A DNA stretch of 64,000 nt from positions 806,001-870,000 of the forward strand of contig JAZKJV010000091.1 in NCBI GenBank assembly GCA_037367405.1. The letters are read 5' to 3'. Made by a program: the position numbers and the translations under genes. The stretch comes from Ottelia alismoides. Taxonomy: Eukaryota > Streptophyta > Magnoliopsida > Alismatales > Hydrocharitaceae. Every line of letters begins with the position of its first letter. Within the stretch, counting starts at the first letter, position 1. The notes below the pieces were generated by a model. It made no database searches, was not told the origin of the DNA, and worked only from the letters and a program-made list of their open reading frames with translations. Positions 22,105 through 34,300 of the stretch are shown one piece after another.

Positions 22105-22588
22105 TCATTCATGAATGAAAGCAGACTTAGACCCAAAAGGTAGCAGACTTAGTACAATAAATAACAATAATGGTAAAAATAAAACATAATACCTCATACC
22201 AGGACCCAGGAGGATTACTGTGGAGAAAGGTGGAATGGCACCCGGCGAGGAGATTGGTGCGATTGCCGCGGCAGTTTGGCTGGCGACAGAGGGTTCTGTG
22301 CGGGTGGGTTGGTGAAGGGCAGTGGCAGTCTTGATTGGCGTTGACGGACGACGGGTGGGTTGGTGAAGGATTGGCGGCGGCAGAAGGGTTGTTGGAGGGA
22401 GGTGGGGTTGTTGGTGATGGTGGGGCTGTCGGTGACGGTGAGGCTGCCGGTGGGGCGTTGGGGATTTCAGGGGGGAAGAGGTGGTGGGGATGGTAGGTTT
22501 CTCGTTGGGGGAAGCAAAAAATAATAACAAGAGGAGGCTTCGGGAAAAAAGAATGGGAAGTAGGATGCAATATAACTTGATAAATCAA
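22105..22588 (-). other. proline/histidine-rich open frame, doubtful gene
   Basis: Overlapping minus-strand frames give proline-rich, low-complexity proteins (SPTAPPSPTTPPPS-type words). The DNA is a GC-rich island of GGTGGGG/GTTGG repeats in AT-rich surroundings. It may be a captured gene fragment or a decayed first exon; no family is recognised. Confidence 0.2.
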
Positions 22589-22644
22589 TATTTGATCTCC
22601 ACTATATCCGTTTATATTTATTTTGATATATGTGTGTTTTAAAT

Positions 22645-22999
22645 GGGATTGCTCTCGGAGAACTAACTTGGTTTCATATGCCTTATTTTCTATTTTTTAT
22701 TTTTTTATTTTTGAAAAATAATTTTGTGGATTTTCATAATTATATCTCTATATTATGTCGTTCAAGTTTTGTGCGAAACAGAGACTCTTACGGTCTCCAT
22801 CCAGACGGGTTCAATTTCAACAATCATTCGACTGTTAAATATGATTGTTTGTATGGAGGTCGTGGGAGTCTTTGTTTCGCACGAAACTTGAATGACATAA
22901 TATAGAGATATAATGATGAAAATCCGTGGATTTGTTTTTATTAAAAAATGGAAAAATGAGGCAAGAGGGAGCCAGGTTAGCTTCGCATAGGGGACAGCC
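22645..22999. mobile_element. foldback MITE, family F, copy 2
   Basis: It has the same inner arms as copy 1: CAGAGACTCTTACGGTCTCC near 22780 and, inverted, GGAGGTCGTGGGAGTC near 22855. Between the two lie CCAGACGGGTT and ACTGTTAA-like words. Confidence 0.65.
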
Positions 23000-23002
23000 A
23001 TG

Positions 23003-23365
23003 TGTGTGGGGGGAGGGGGAATGGGGTTGCCTCCACCCTTATTTTTCCGTATTTTTTTTAATTTTTTTGAAAAATATCATTGTGTATATTCATTTATATA
23101 TCCCCCAATATGTCATTCGAATTCCGTCAGAAACATATACTCTTACACCCTCCATCTAGAACATGTAATTTTAACAGCCTAACCATTGTTGTAATCGAAC
23201 TATTTTAGGTGGACGGCATGGGAGTCTCTATTTCTGATAAAATTCGAATGACAAATAGGAGGGATATATAGATGAATATACATGGTGATATTTTTGAAAA
23301 AAATAAAAAACATGCTAAAAATAAGGTGGGGGCAGCCATGTCCAAGGGAGCAGGCCCATTGAACC

Positions 23366-23372
<7 letters not shown>
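23003..23372. mobile_element. foldback MITE, family F, diverged copy 3
   Basis: It has the same plan as copies 1 and 2 (GGGGTTGCC end, TGTCATTCGAATT and its inverse AATTCGAATGACA, GGGGGCAGCC end). The centre differs (AACATGTAATTTTAACAG) and matches copy 4 at 47865-48195, so it is a second subfamily. Confidence 0.65.

Positions 23373-23402
<30 letters not shown>
23367..23402 (+). repeat. TA/TG microsatellite
   Basis: A (TA)n stretch is followed by (TG)n over 36 bp at the edge of MITE copy 3. Confidence 0.9.
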
Positions 23403-24860
23403 CTGAAAATAAGGTGAGGCCATCGCGAGGTGCCATCCAACGATGCATGTACTTCTTCCTCCGTCGGGGGAGAGGCGGTAGAATTGGAGCTCCGGCGAGG
23501 CTGACAGAGCTCCGTCGGGCTCCCCCTGCTCCATGATCCTCGTCGGAGGACCGTGGACACCTAGCGAAGGTGGTTGACCGGAGGCGATGGCGTGAGGTTA
23601 ACTGGAGATGGCTACCGATGTCACGCTACTGGAGGAGGTGCTCGAGATCGACGAGGCAGTGAGGACTCTGACCATTGAGAACCTGCAGAGGTTAGTCATG
23701 TAGCTGAAGCATACAGAACAATTGCGGGGTGAGGTGAATGGAATGAGGCCCTATGCGTGGCAGAGAAGATGGAGGGCATCGGTTGCATCTCCAGCAAGCC
23801 GAAGAGGAGATGAGTCAGAGCGAGGAGAGGGTTTTAGATAAGGAAGAATATGGCAGAGGATGGCGTGAGGATGCGGACGGTGTGGTGAAGCTAATGGATG
23901 GTTTAATTGAGTGGGAGATGGTGTGTGAGCAGTGAGATAATTAAGAGAAACACGAGTGGAAGAAGGTTACCGGATCGGAGCTGGTTGTTGGGCGGAGCGG
24001 GTGGCCTGTGCTGAGGTTCCATTGGAACCTCGGGACCGTCGCACGACGAGGACGACCATCCTCGGTGCTCGACGGTGCCCGAAGACGTCGTGACATGATG
24101 GTCAAGCCGTGGGTCGGCACCTGGGAAATCAGCCATCGTCGCTGGCCAATTTTGTCTCCTCCTGTCACGAGGAGAGGAAGACTGCTATGAAGAAGGCATG
24201 TGAATGGTGGAAAAGGGTTACGGGAGGCGGATCTTGGGTTTTATATGCGGAGGAGGGAGGTGGTTTTGTGGTGTAACGGCTGGTGGAGTTTTTGTGGTGT
24301 AACGGTTGGTGGAGTGATTGGGGGGAGGTGCTGGGGTTACACGAGGGAGTCAGAGGAAACAACTACAAGGGGTGCCCGTTAGGCTGTGCGTAGGTGGTCG
24401 GAGCTGGGGACTAAAATTGGAAGGTGGCGGGGCGGATGCGAGGCATAACGTCTGAAGAGGCAGACGTTTGGAGGAGGACGGTGAACCAGGGTTGTTGGAT
24501 CATGTGATCCAATGACCCATATGAGGGCGCGAAGGAGAGGCTAAGATTTGTTCGCCTGATCAGATACCGGGGTCTAGGGAAAGGATGAGATTAATGAATG
24601 TCATCCGACAGTGAGGGTAGTGTGGGTGGCGTGGAAGATGGTTCGCCTTTGGATCAGGAGAAGATCTGTAGTTGAGGTGGAGGCGCAAAGGTGCGGTCCA
24701 GATCTCATCATGAGCGGGAATCTGACGGTTGGGGGCAAGGCGATGAGAGACGGTGGAGATGAAGGCTGGGGGAAAGGGATCCAAGGGTGGAGAAGGGTGT
24801 CGGGTGGCGAGAGGTTTGTGGGACCACGTGGGTGGCCCAGAGGATGACACGTGGCTACAC
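23403..24860. other. GC-rich region with one exon-like start, unknown
   Basis: At 23610 a frame reads MATDVTLLEEVLEIDEAVRT and meets an AGAG/GTTAGT donor-like site near 23690. Further short frames follow, but nothing is recognised and no second exon was placed. It could be a decayed gene or a gene fragment carried by a transposon; GC content drops sharply at both edges. Confidence 0.2.
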
Positions 24861-27269
24861 CAAAAAATTCGAATTTAATAAAAATAAAGAAAATTCTAAA
24901 AGAAATAGAAGGAGGCTTAATTAAAAAAAGTCAAAATGTGAAAATTATAGATTTCGATGAGACTACAAGCTTCATATAAAACAAAAGGTCAAAAGAGGTC
25001 ATTTATTCAAAAATATATTCTTGGGAGTCTTTTTAAGAGATAAAAACACTGTCTTTTTAGTAGTTTTAATATTTTTGTATTTTTAATTCTTTTGAAAGCC
25101 AAGACAAATATAAATATTATTTAATCTAATTTTTACGAGTTATTAATAAAATAGAAAAATAAGAAAAATGATTAGTAGTTAATACAATAAATAGGGTCGG
25201 GAAATAGGTTAATAGGCTCATTCTTAAAGATGCGGAATAAATGAAGATTTGTCAGGAAGTTCTAATTAATCGGGATAAAAATAGAGAATAATGATGATCC
25301 AGGAGGGATTCATCAAATAGCCCACGACTTTTCTTGATGACATGTTTAGTGACTAAGATCGGCTTACACAATAAGCGAATGATCATGAGACATACTCGAT
25401 GATTGGGTGATGGGAAGGATGATATATAGGTGGGATGGATGCCTATAAATACCCCCACCCCTTCATACTATAACAATCCATTCCATAATCCACACCCATG
25501 GATAAGGTGAAGAGCTTTTAGAGTAGAGAGTACAACATTGAAGAAGTGCAACTGAAGTGCGGTCAAAGAGATAAAGAGAAGGAGAAAGGCATAATCTCTT
25601 ATATTAAGTTTCAAATAGGAGGTAGGTAGACCTAAAGTGATATATATTTTCAAATTCCTTAATATATACTAGCATACGGGGAAGAAACCTAAGCATAACC
25701 CTACTCGAGTGAAGACTGTACCATCTTTTGTGGGCACGTGTCCCTCACATGATTCATACACCCTTTATATATGCTTTACAGATTCTTTGTCACATGTTAA
25801 TATATACTTATTATGTGCGATATAGAAGCCTGGGTAACTGGTGGTCCTGTCGTTGGTAAATACGTGATTCTTTATATTCTTCACCCATCAAAGCCGTGGG
25901 TTCACTAACTCTTCATTATTTACTCATTTTGATTTATGCATTCAAGAGTTCTCTTTTTATTTTTTGTTTGAATATCTTTTTCTAAAAGAGGGAACTTTGT
26001 CTATTTTTCCTATAAAATATTATGTTATATGTGGGGAGACTCCGTTGTTTTTTTGAAATATCACATGATATAAGGAGCAGCTCTACAAGGATTTTGATAG
26101 AGATTATGTTCTCGGCGTTCTTCATTTGTTCTTATCGTTGTTTGTGTTCTTTGCTTACTTTTCACATTCCTCGTTCATTCTCCATATTCCTCGTGAGTTT
26201 TTCATTTTTCATAAACTGATTTCTATCATTCGAGGAGATATTAATCATTATAGTTGAATACAGATCAATGTAAATTGATGTCATGAGAAAGTTTACACGC
26301 TCAATAACGAAATCTTTAGAATAAGGCCAACCTGAGTAGCACATGGTTGCCCTTACAAAGTATCGTGGTGACATAAATTACTTTCAATGCGTGGTACTCA
26401 ACTGCCATTAAATGGATTACCTAAATAAAGACATTGTCATAACAACTGGAGGTACGAGGGGGGATAACCAAGGGTAATGCCGCAATAACATTTTCCTAGA
26501 ACCTTGGTAAAGAAAATTAAATGTTCACCAGTATGTAGATTTAAGCAATTGAGTCCTCGAAGATGGTGTGGTTCTCTTGTTATAAATATTGAAGGTAAAA
26601 ACCATGTATGATAAGATGGAGTAATTTGTTAGGATAACATTGTAGGTTTGGTCGAGGTGACTTGTGCGTAATAACCTTAGATCACCGCAACTTCCAATCT
26701 CATAGTTTCCACAACTCTAGAGTTCGTAATAGGTGGGGTGATATCATATGAAATAACATGTGACATGGAATGGAATAGATGTAAGTAAATGAAAATAGAA
26801 TAAATTAAAAGATTTTATAGCATGAATTGTTTTGTAAATTGATCACACTTAAATTTCTTTTTCTTCAACAATGGGCGCTTGCTCATTCATATTGCATGTT
26901 TTTTTGAAAATCAGACATGCATTTATGAGTCGTTGCATGAATGGTAGCCACTGGATAGCCACCCACCGGTGTTTTTCTTTTCAATCTCAAGTAGTCAAAT
27001 GGTAACATTATGGGTTCTTTCTTTTTCAGCTTGACGTACATATAAATGAATGCAGTGGGGTAATACGCTGTATAAACTTTATTTTAGGAATAAAAGGAGT
27101 TGAATGGTTTCTTTATAACATTTTAAATTGCAGCCTGCTTATAAAGGTTAGCTATTATTTGGGAATAAAGTATTGGCATGTAATTATATTCGGTAAATAG
27201 GAAAATCTAATGACCCAATTTTAGGGTCATGGCATAGATTGAGTTGATGTGTGCTTCATTATTGTCAAA
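24861..27269. other. AT-rich DNA, no gene seen
   Basis: No convincing ORF. A CCTATAAATACC TATA-like box near 25440 has no recognised gene after it. Confidence 0.3.
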
Positions 27270-27730
27270 TCATGGGTATCGGAATGAACTACAATGGGAT
27301 CAAGTAGCATCGATTCATGGGTTCTACAGTAACTTGGCGTGGGTCTAAATAATACCAAAACGCGGGGTTTATAGTAACATGTCACGTATTCACATAGTGC
27401 CAAACGGCGGGTATTAGAATAACATGCAATGGGCTAAACGATCCCAAATCATGAGTATTAAAGTGACATGTCACAAGCGTTTATGGTGACCAGTAATGGA
27501 CTAAATGTTGATTCAATTGGTGACTTGATATGGGTTCAAAGCTTACCTCTTATGGGCTAAATACGGGCTTCACTTGTTGACATGCTATTGGTTTAAAGGT
27601 GACCCGCTATTAGCTATTTGGCGGCTTTAATCAGTGACATGCCAAAGGTTCAAAGGTGATATTTTTCGGGCTAATCAGTGCTTTAATTGATGACCTACCA
27701 TGGGTGCAATGGTGACATGCTATGGGTTTT
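27270..27730 (+). repeat. decayed minisatellite, unit about 57 bp
   Basis: Words recur in fixed order: GTGACATGC, then TATGGGTTCAAAGGTGAC, then GGGCTAAAT, then GCTTTAATTG. The best-preserved units start near 27517, 27575 and 27632. Upstream units (27270-27516) are more degenerate. Confidence 0.6.
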
Positions 27731-29990
27731 CCACCTAAATTAGCAAGTGAAATCAAACTTATAATCATCCATACATACATGACATGCGTGATTTATTTCC
27801 ATGAAGATTCAATGCCATTTGTGATGTATCCAACACGGGGTTTGAATATGAAGTTTTTGGGCATTTCTTGAAGAAAGTGAAAGCATCTACTTCCATATAG
27901 TCAAGGTAATGTGTATGTAAAATCAAAGTGGATGTCAACATTCGACTCCTCTTTCTGCGTACAGTGGATGTCATTCTCTTTCAAAAGGGAACATATATGA
28001 ACAATATACTAAATGACTCCCATGTATTTATCACACAAAATCAAATAAAGCACACCAAATCAACAACAAGAGGAGTAGGAATATAGTTATCTCAAATATT
28101 TTTTCCTCTAAACCTCCGCCATACATAGAAAGATACATATGGTGTGCCATTGGTGATGAGCACATGCACAAGGGGGGACCTCAACTTCCTCTAGTATGGT
28201 GGCTTTGGATTGCTAACCCGACAAACTTCGACGAGCTTCAACAATAATCCAACAAGGTTTCTGATGAGGGGAATATGGCTGTTATTAGATTTAGATCTTA
28301 AGGCATCCATAACATCCATTTTATAGGATCTAAACTCAGATCCGTTATGGATTCATATCTTTAAACGGATTTTGATCCTTGTATGCTGAAAAGGGCCATA
28401 TATTCAGTTATAGAGTTCGAATTTTGATGTTCTTGAATGGAAATATCTTGACGAGATTTACTTAATGAACCATCTCATTTGAACACTCGAAACTCTCCAT
28501 ATTTAAAAATACAAGATTTTACGTACTTCTTGTCCACAAAGGATATCGAGTGCCGATGCAAGGTCAATTGTAGGGATATATTATTCTTACAATTGCCACC
28601 AAGATCCCATTCACATTCAAATCCGACAAAGCAACATCTAACCATGTGTTGGAAATGATTCAAGTGCACGGTACTTGAGATCGGAATGGCGCTCACCTAT
28701 TAAATAATGTATTTGGATTATTCATATTAAGATTAAGATGGTAACATCTACATTCAATCATAAATGCATGATTATATTACTTTCAATATTATATGTATCT
28801 CTCTCTATAAATCTATATCGACCTTTATAAACATTATAAAAAATATGAATGTTTTTCAAGGTCAAAAGGTAGGAAGAAATTCTTCATGTGCTCTTCATAC
28901 ACTTCGACAAGGGTCATTGCTATGTTACGTGGGATGGAAGGGCCATCTCCAATATTGACATAATATAAGAAAATGGGGATGCTGCTTATGATGATAGGAC
29001 GAGAAGAAGCCGCTTCTATTGTTATTATTGGTAGGACAAAAAGGGAATAGAAACAATGATGGTTTATCCATTGAGATAACCAAAAGGAGAATTAATCACC
29101 ATTACTGGTAGGGACGTGGAACATCAAGAGAATGAGGTCGGATCGAGATTGAATGGAGATGATGCATAAGGAGGGCTGAAGTCGCTCGATAGTGACATTG
29201 AGCGAGGTTTGAATGATGTTGAAGCTTGTATACGAGGATATGATGCCACCTTAATTGATGTTGGGTACAAGGAGGGAAAAGGAGAGAGAGGAGCAAAAGA
29301 GAAGGACTTCAACACAAGAACAAAAGGTCTTGGAATGGAAAATAAGTTGTCAATCATAATCTTACATTTAGGTGGAGATCAATGGTTAAGTCTCCATCTC
29401 ACTATCTAATTTCTATCCGTCCCATAGGATCATTACTTTATATATATGTATGTATACTCATTCTCCAAAAATCTATACTTAAAAGGTGACATGACACGTA
29501 CCAACGACACAAAGTATTGCGTATAAGATACATAATAAATTTCCACTCATGCTTCTCGACGTACAAGTCAAGTTACAAATGGATACAGATATGTTCGTAT
29601 CCGATCTACCACCATATTTATTTTATATACCCATTGACATCCATATATGTATTTGATTTTAAATGAATGCACACATGGATATAATTTTGATATCTGTAAA
29701 TATCCATATACCCGTATATATAGATACAATTATATATTACTTTTAACTATAGGTAGCATAAATTTATATATTCTTTCAACATTTGATATAATGATTATGA
29801 AATAAACAAACTTAATGTATATTTATATCACGTGTAAGTTATCCAATACATGCACATTTAAACTAATATGTATACAATATTTTCGAGTCGGTATCCATTT
29901 TATATCAACATCTATCTTTTAAAGACATGATAATATAATTTTCATATCCACCAATATTTCGTATATGCATATGCATTCATATTTACCTGG
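27731..29990. other. AT-rich DNA, no gene seen
   Basis: Only short frames without recognisable content. Confidence 0.3.
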
Positions 29991-29995
29991 AAGAT

Positions 29996-31068
29996 CCTAT
30001 AATCTTTGTCAATTACCTCTACGACCTTTGAAACAATGTAACCCCTTCCTCATCCACGTAAACTTGTTAACCTTTACCCTACATACCCTGTGGTTAACCC
30101 CATCCATTTGACCGTTAAAACTAACTGGATTTTGTTATCTTCCTTTACATTATGCCCATTTTATTTATCAAATTTACTATAAGTGCCACTCCCTTACCCA
30201 CGTCAGCCCCGCCCAAATCGAGCCTCCTCCACCTCTCCCGTCCGCCGCCTCCCGTGCTCGAAGCCCCCCTCCGCCGCGTCCCCTGCTGCAAGCACCCCCG
30301 GCCACCGCCTCCCCCTGCCCGAAGCCCCTTCCCTGCCCGCTGCCTCCCCCAGCTCGGAGCCCCCCCTCCGCGTCGGCCGCGCGAGGCACCCCCCTCCCCT
30401 GCCCACCGCCTCCTTGGAGCCCCTCCCCTGGCCACTGCCTCCTCCAACTCGAAGCCCCCTTCCTCGTCGGCTACGCAAGCCCCCCCCCCCCCTCCCGAGC
30501 CCGCCGCCTCCGCTGCTCGAAGAAGCACCCCCCACCCCGCCCTCTCCTCTCGCCGCTAGAAGTACCTCTCACGCCCAACCGCCTTCTCCTGCTCGAAACC
30601 ACCCCCCAACCCCTGCCGCCGCCATTTCGAGGCCCCCACCGCTTGATTCGAAGCCCCCCCATCGTCGCCCGAAGCCCCTCCTTCTCCAGTGCAGACCACC
30701 TCCCCTCGACCCCCGCCAACCTCCTCCCCTCCTGCCCCCGGTGGAACCCGACCCCGCCCACCGCCAACCTCCACCCATGGAAGCCTGATCGCTCGCGTCC
30801 TCCATCCCAGGCCAGTGCTCTCGTGAGGGAGGAGAGATGGAAGAGACGGTGCGAGGAAGCTGTCAGAGGAGGGGGGACTTCTCTTGGTTAATTCTAGCCG
30901 TCCGATCGTGGATTGGTTAGATTAACTCGTTTTAGCTCAAGGAAGGTAACTCTAGATGTGCCAATTTAACGGTATGATTCGTGAGGGTAAGACGGAGCAA
31001 GTTTTCGGGGTTAAGGGAGGAATTAGGATGTTTCAAAGGTCGTAGAGGTAATTGACAAATATTATAGG
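29996..31068. mobile_element. TIR element with GC-rich, gene-like filling (Pack-type candidate)
   Basis: The left end (CCTATAAT, then TTTGTCAATTACCTCT and ACGACCTTTGAAAC, to about 30034) and the right end (its inverse, 31030-31068) match over about 38 bp with one mismatch; weaker similarity extends inward. The interior 30180-30890 is extremely C-rich, with CGAAGCCCC words repeated at about 30-36 bp. It reads as proline-rich frames on plus and glycine-rich frames on minus. No transposase is present. I could not find a clean target duplication. Confidence 0.6.
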
Positions 31069-31376
31069 GTCTGTCGCGTAAAAATACCGATTTATAAATG
31101 GAGGTAACAATTAATATATCATATCTTACTAATTGCAAAATTACATACAACATAAATAACAAGTATTTTAACTAGAATATAAATTAAGATACAATAATGT
31201 AGAAAAATATTTATCTTACATATAATCGGATAAACAGAAGCACAATTGGTAAAATTTACTAAGAAAAATCTTTACGATAAAAACCCGGCCTCAATAAATT
31301 ATTATTCGTTAATCGGCCGTTCCATTACTCTCACTTCCACTCGTTGCCTTGAAGTCCCTTCCCATCCGTTTCTTCC

Positions 31377-34300
31377 ATGGCCTCTCACCTATCCGTCCGC
31401 TCGACTCCCTTCCCCTTCTTCCTCCCTCCACCCCATCCCCACCTCCACTCCCGCCCTCTCACCCTCCCCCCTCTCTTCCGCACCTTCTCCTCATCATCAG
31501 CCGTAATTACGCCCACATCCACCTCCGCCCCTCTCCCCCACAACGGCCTCTTCCCTTTCCAGAGGCCTCCCCGTTCCTCCTCCTCCTCGCCCCTCCACAG
31601 ACGTCGTCGACCCCCACGCCTTCACCCGCGTCTTCCCCCTCGCCGCCCTCCGCGTCCCCGCCCCCCTCTGTTCCTCCCTCGAGCACCGCCTCCGCGGCCA
31701 CCTCCTCAACTGGCCCCGCATCCGCAACATCGCCCGTGTGCCCGGTGACGACCTCGACACCGAGGTCAAACACCTCATCCGAAAAAATGACGGAATTGAC
31801 AACAATCGGATAGATTCGCTTGTCGGTTCCAATGGCGTCGATGATGAACAGTCGAGGCTGAGTCCGATTCTGTACAGGGAGAAACTCGCAAGGGAATTCA
31901 ATTGCAGGGGGTTCCTGAAGTTCAGGAACTTGGCGAAGATGTCCAGACCAAAAAAGACGAAGAAGAAGATCAAGGGGGAGAGTGATGGAGGGGAGAAGAA
32001 AGATAGGGGAGGGAGGAACTCTTTTGCGGTCGTGGAAGTTGTTGGGGAGGATGAGGACGAGGATGACATGAGGGGGTTGCTCGGTGAGGGGTTCGAAGCG
32101 GGGAGGTGGAGGGGCCCGACGAGGTTGCTGTTGTTGGATGAACAGTATGCAGGGAAAAGCGTGGATGAGCTCCCGGAGGCAGTTAAGGTGGCAATTGATG
32201 GTCTGTGATTTGCTTGAAGATCGATTCTTTGATAATTGGCTTAGATTTAGGTTGATGATGTTTCCCAAATTGAAGTTTTAGTCTTACATGGTACATATAA
32301 TTCGCATCACTTTAGAATGTCTTGATTGATTGTCCTCCGTGATTACCAATTAACGTTTGAATTTAGAGTGTTGCTTGATGGGTCAAGTGTTCGTTTTCAG
32401 TCTGAAGTCAATCTCAGTATCCTAAAGAAGTCACGGAAGTGTAAGGAAACGCATCAATTTGGCAAATTAGCTATCCTTCTCGCGGGTTCTCCGTATGTTC
32501 AGAAAACGGGAAAAGGTGCCTACCACCACCGCTTTTTGTCAATGTGGATGGAATTCTTTTCCCTACAGATGATGTATAGTTTATTGTATTTAAAGTAGCG
32601 TCCGCAGAAATATTTGCTTTAGAAAATCTTGCCATCTCGATTCTTTCTTCACATTAGAGCTAACTAGAGGTATTGATTTGTACTGCACATAGCCATGTGA
32701 AGCAGAAGCACATATCGGACATATGCATGCTTTGAACTAAACCCAATATATCCTTATTCAGCCTAGGGCTTGCATCCACATTGCCGATATAGACCATGTT
32801 GATGCTAGTCATTTAATATTCATAATGGGGACAATACTATTTCTGACATTCATCTGGTCAGATACATCTTTTGCATTTTGTGATCTTTGCCAATATATCG
32901 ATTGCCCATCTATGAACCTCTGGGTGCATCATGCCGATATTAATGATTATTAGATGCTTGTCATCCTCATTTAGGATGGGGCTCTTTAATCGCATCGGCA
33001 TTTTCTATTGATATTGCTGCATATATTACAGATACATACGTACATTGGAACAGATTTTTGTACTTTTGTAAATTAAAATTACCTTGCAATCATCATTGTA
33101 TTTCTTTCACTGTATTTTTACTAGCATCATCAATGCTTGCCTCAACTGCCAAATATGTTTTTTTCTAAACTAGAATCGCTAATCTAATGTCTAAGACACA
33201 TGGAGTACTTAGGGTCCAATGTGTAATAAATGCTGATTATGGCCCAAACTGTAACACCCCAACCCTAAAAATATTCTCAAACTGGAAACTTAGAAAGTAT
33301 GAGAGTGGACTATAAGAGTGTGAGATTACTACTTGATAACTTGGGCTGGGTGGTTGTCGATGGGTCCATGTGAGTCAGAACCTAACAAGTTGTCAGATCC
33401 AGTTTTCCTCGATAGCAGACCGGGATCCGAAGCGAGATGTTACAAATGATATCAGGGCCATGCTCCTTCTGATAGCGGAAAACCCGAGATGTGGAGCCAC
33501 CACTACAAATAGATAGAAGAAAAATGCTACCCGGAGCATGCAGTCGCCACTGCCACTAAGAATAACTGATGGGACATGTCACAATGGGGACGTTGCGAAT
33601 ATAAATGAGCGAAGTTGTAACACACCAACCATAAACGTAGTCCAACATCGGAAATTTGCAAAGTTTGAGAGTGTGTTGTAAGAGTGAGGCTTTACTACTT
33701 GACAACTTGGGTTTAAGTATCTTGGGTGGTTGTCAACGTGTCCATCTGGGTCCGAACTCAACAATTTGATAGGATCAGTTTTTCTCGATATTGGACGGGG
33801 GGCTAAGCCCAGGACATTACACAAATTGCCTGCTTAATTGCTAATGTTGGTGAAGGCTGAATTATGCAATTAGTATATCCCTATTTTTTTGCCAATGTTG
33901 TTGTATGATATCTGTGCTAAATTATCCCATTTTTTGGAACATAACAGTGTTGAAGAAAGTCATCATTATGTGAAGATTATGTATATGTCCTTTTATTAAG
34001 TATCGTGCCTCTTCATATCATGTCACGTCCATGGAATTATTATTGACAGTTTTTGCCCAGATCTTGTCTCGATTTGCCTTCAGTTGTTGCTTTCTCTGTC
34101 CGAGTTGATAGATTCCCATAGTCAGATACAAAGTGTAGACATAAAGCAATCTCTCTCTGTATCTATGTGTACAACTTTGCTACTAGCTACCAATCTAACA
34201 AGGGGTAGATTTTTCATAAATGGATATGCTAGTCTGTCTAACAGAGTGGCTAAAATTAATTTTTTTGTAAGCTCTTGTATGATTCTCTGCTTACTGTCAA

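Noticed and set aside
23205..23560. Open frames with poly-His or Thr-His repeats
   Set aside because: Produced by reading the TA/TG microsatellite; not a gene.
30145..30805. Many long overlapping open frames on both strands rich in Gly, Arg or Pro
   Set aside because: These are by-products of extreme GC content inside the TIR element. No frame shows domain-like sequence or a codon pattern that favours it over the others.
31497..32268. Minus-strand open frames of 190 and 253 residues
   Set aside because: Antisense to TRM5 exon 1, whose plus-strand protein is clearly conserved.
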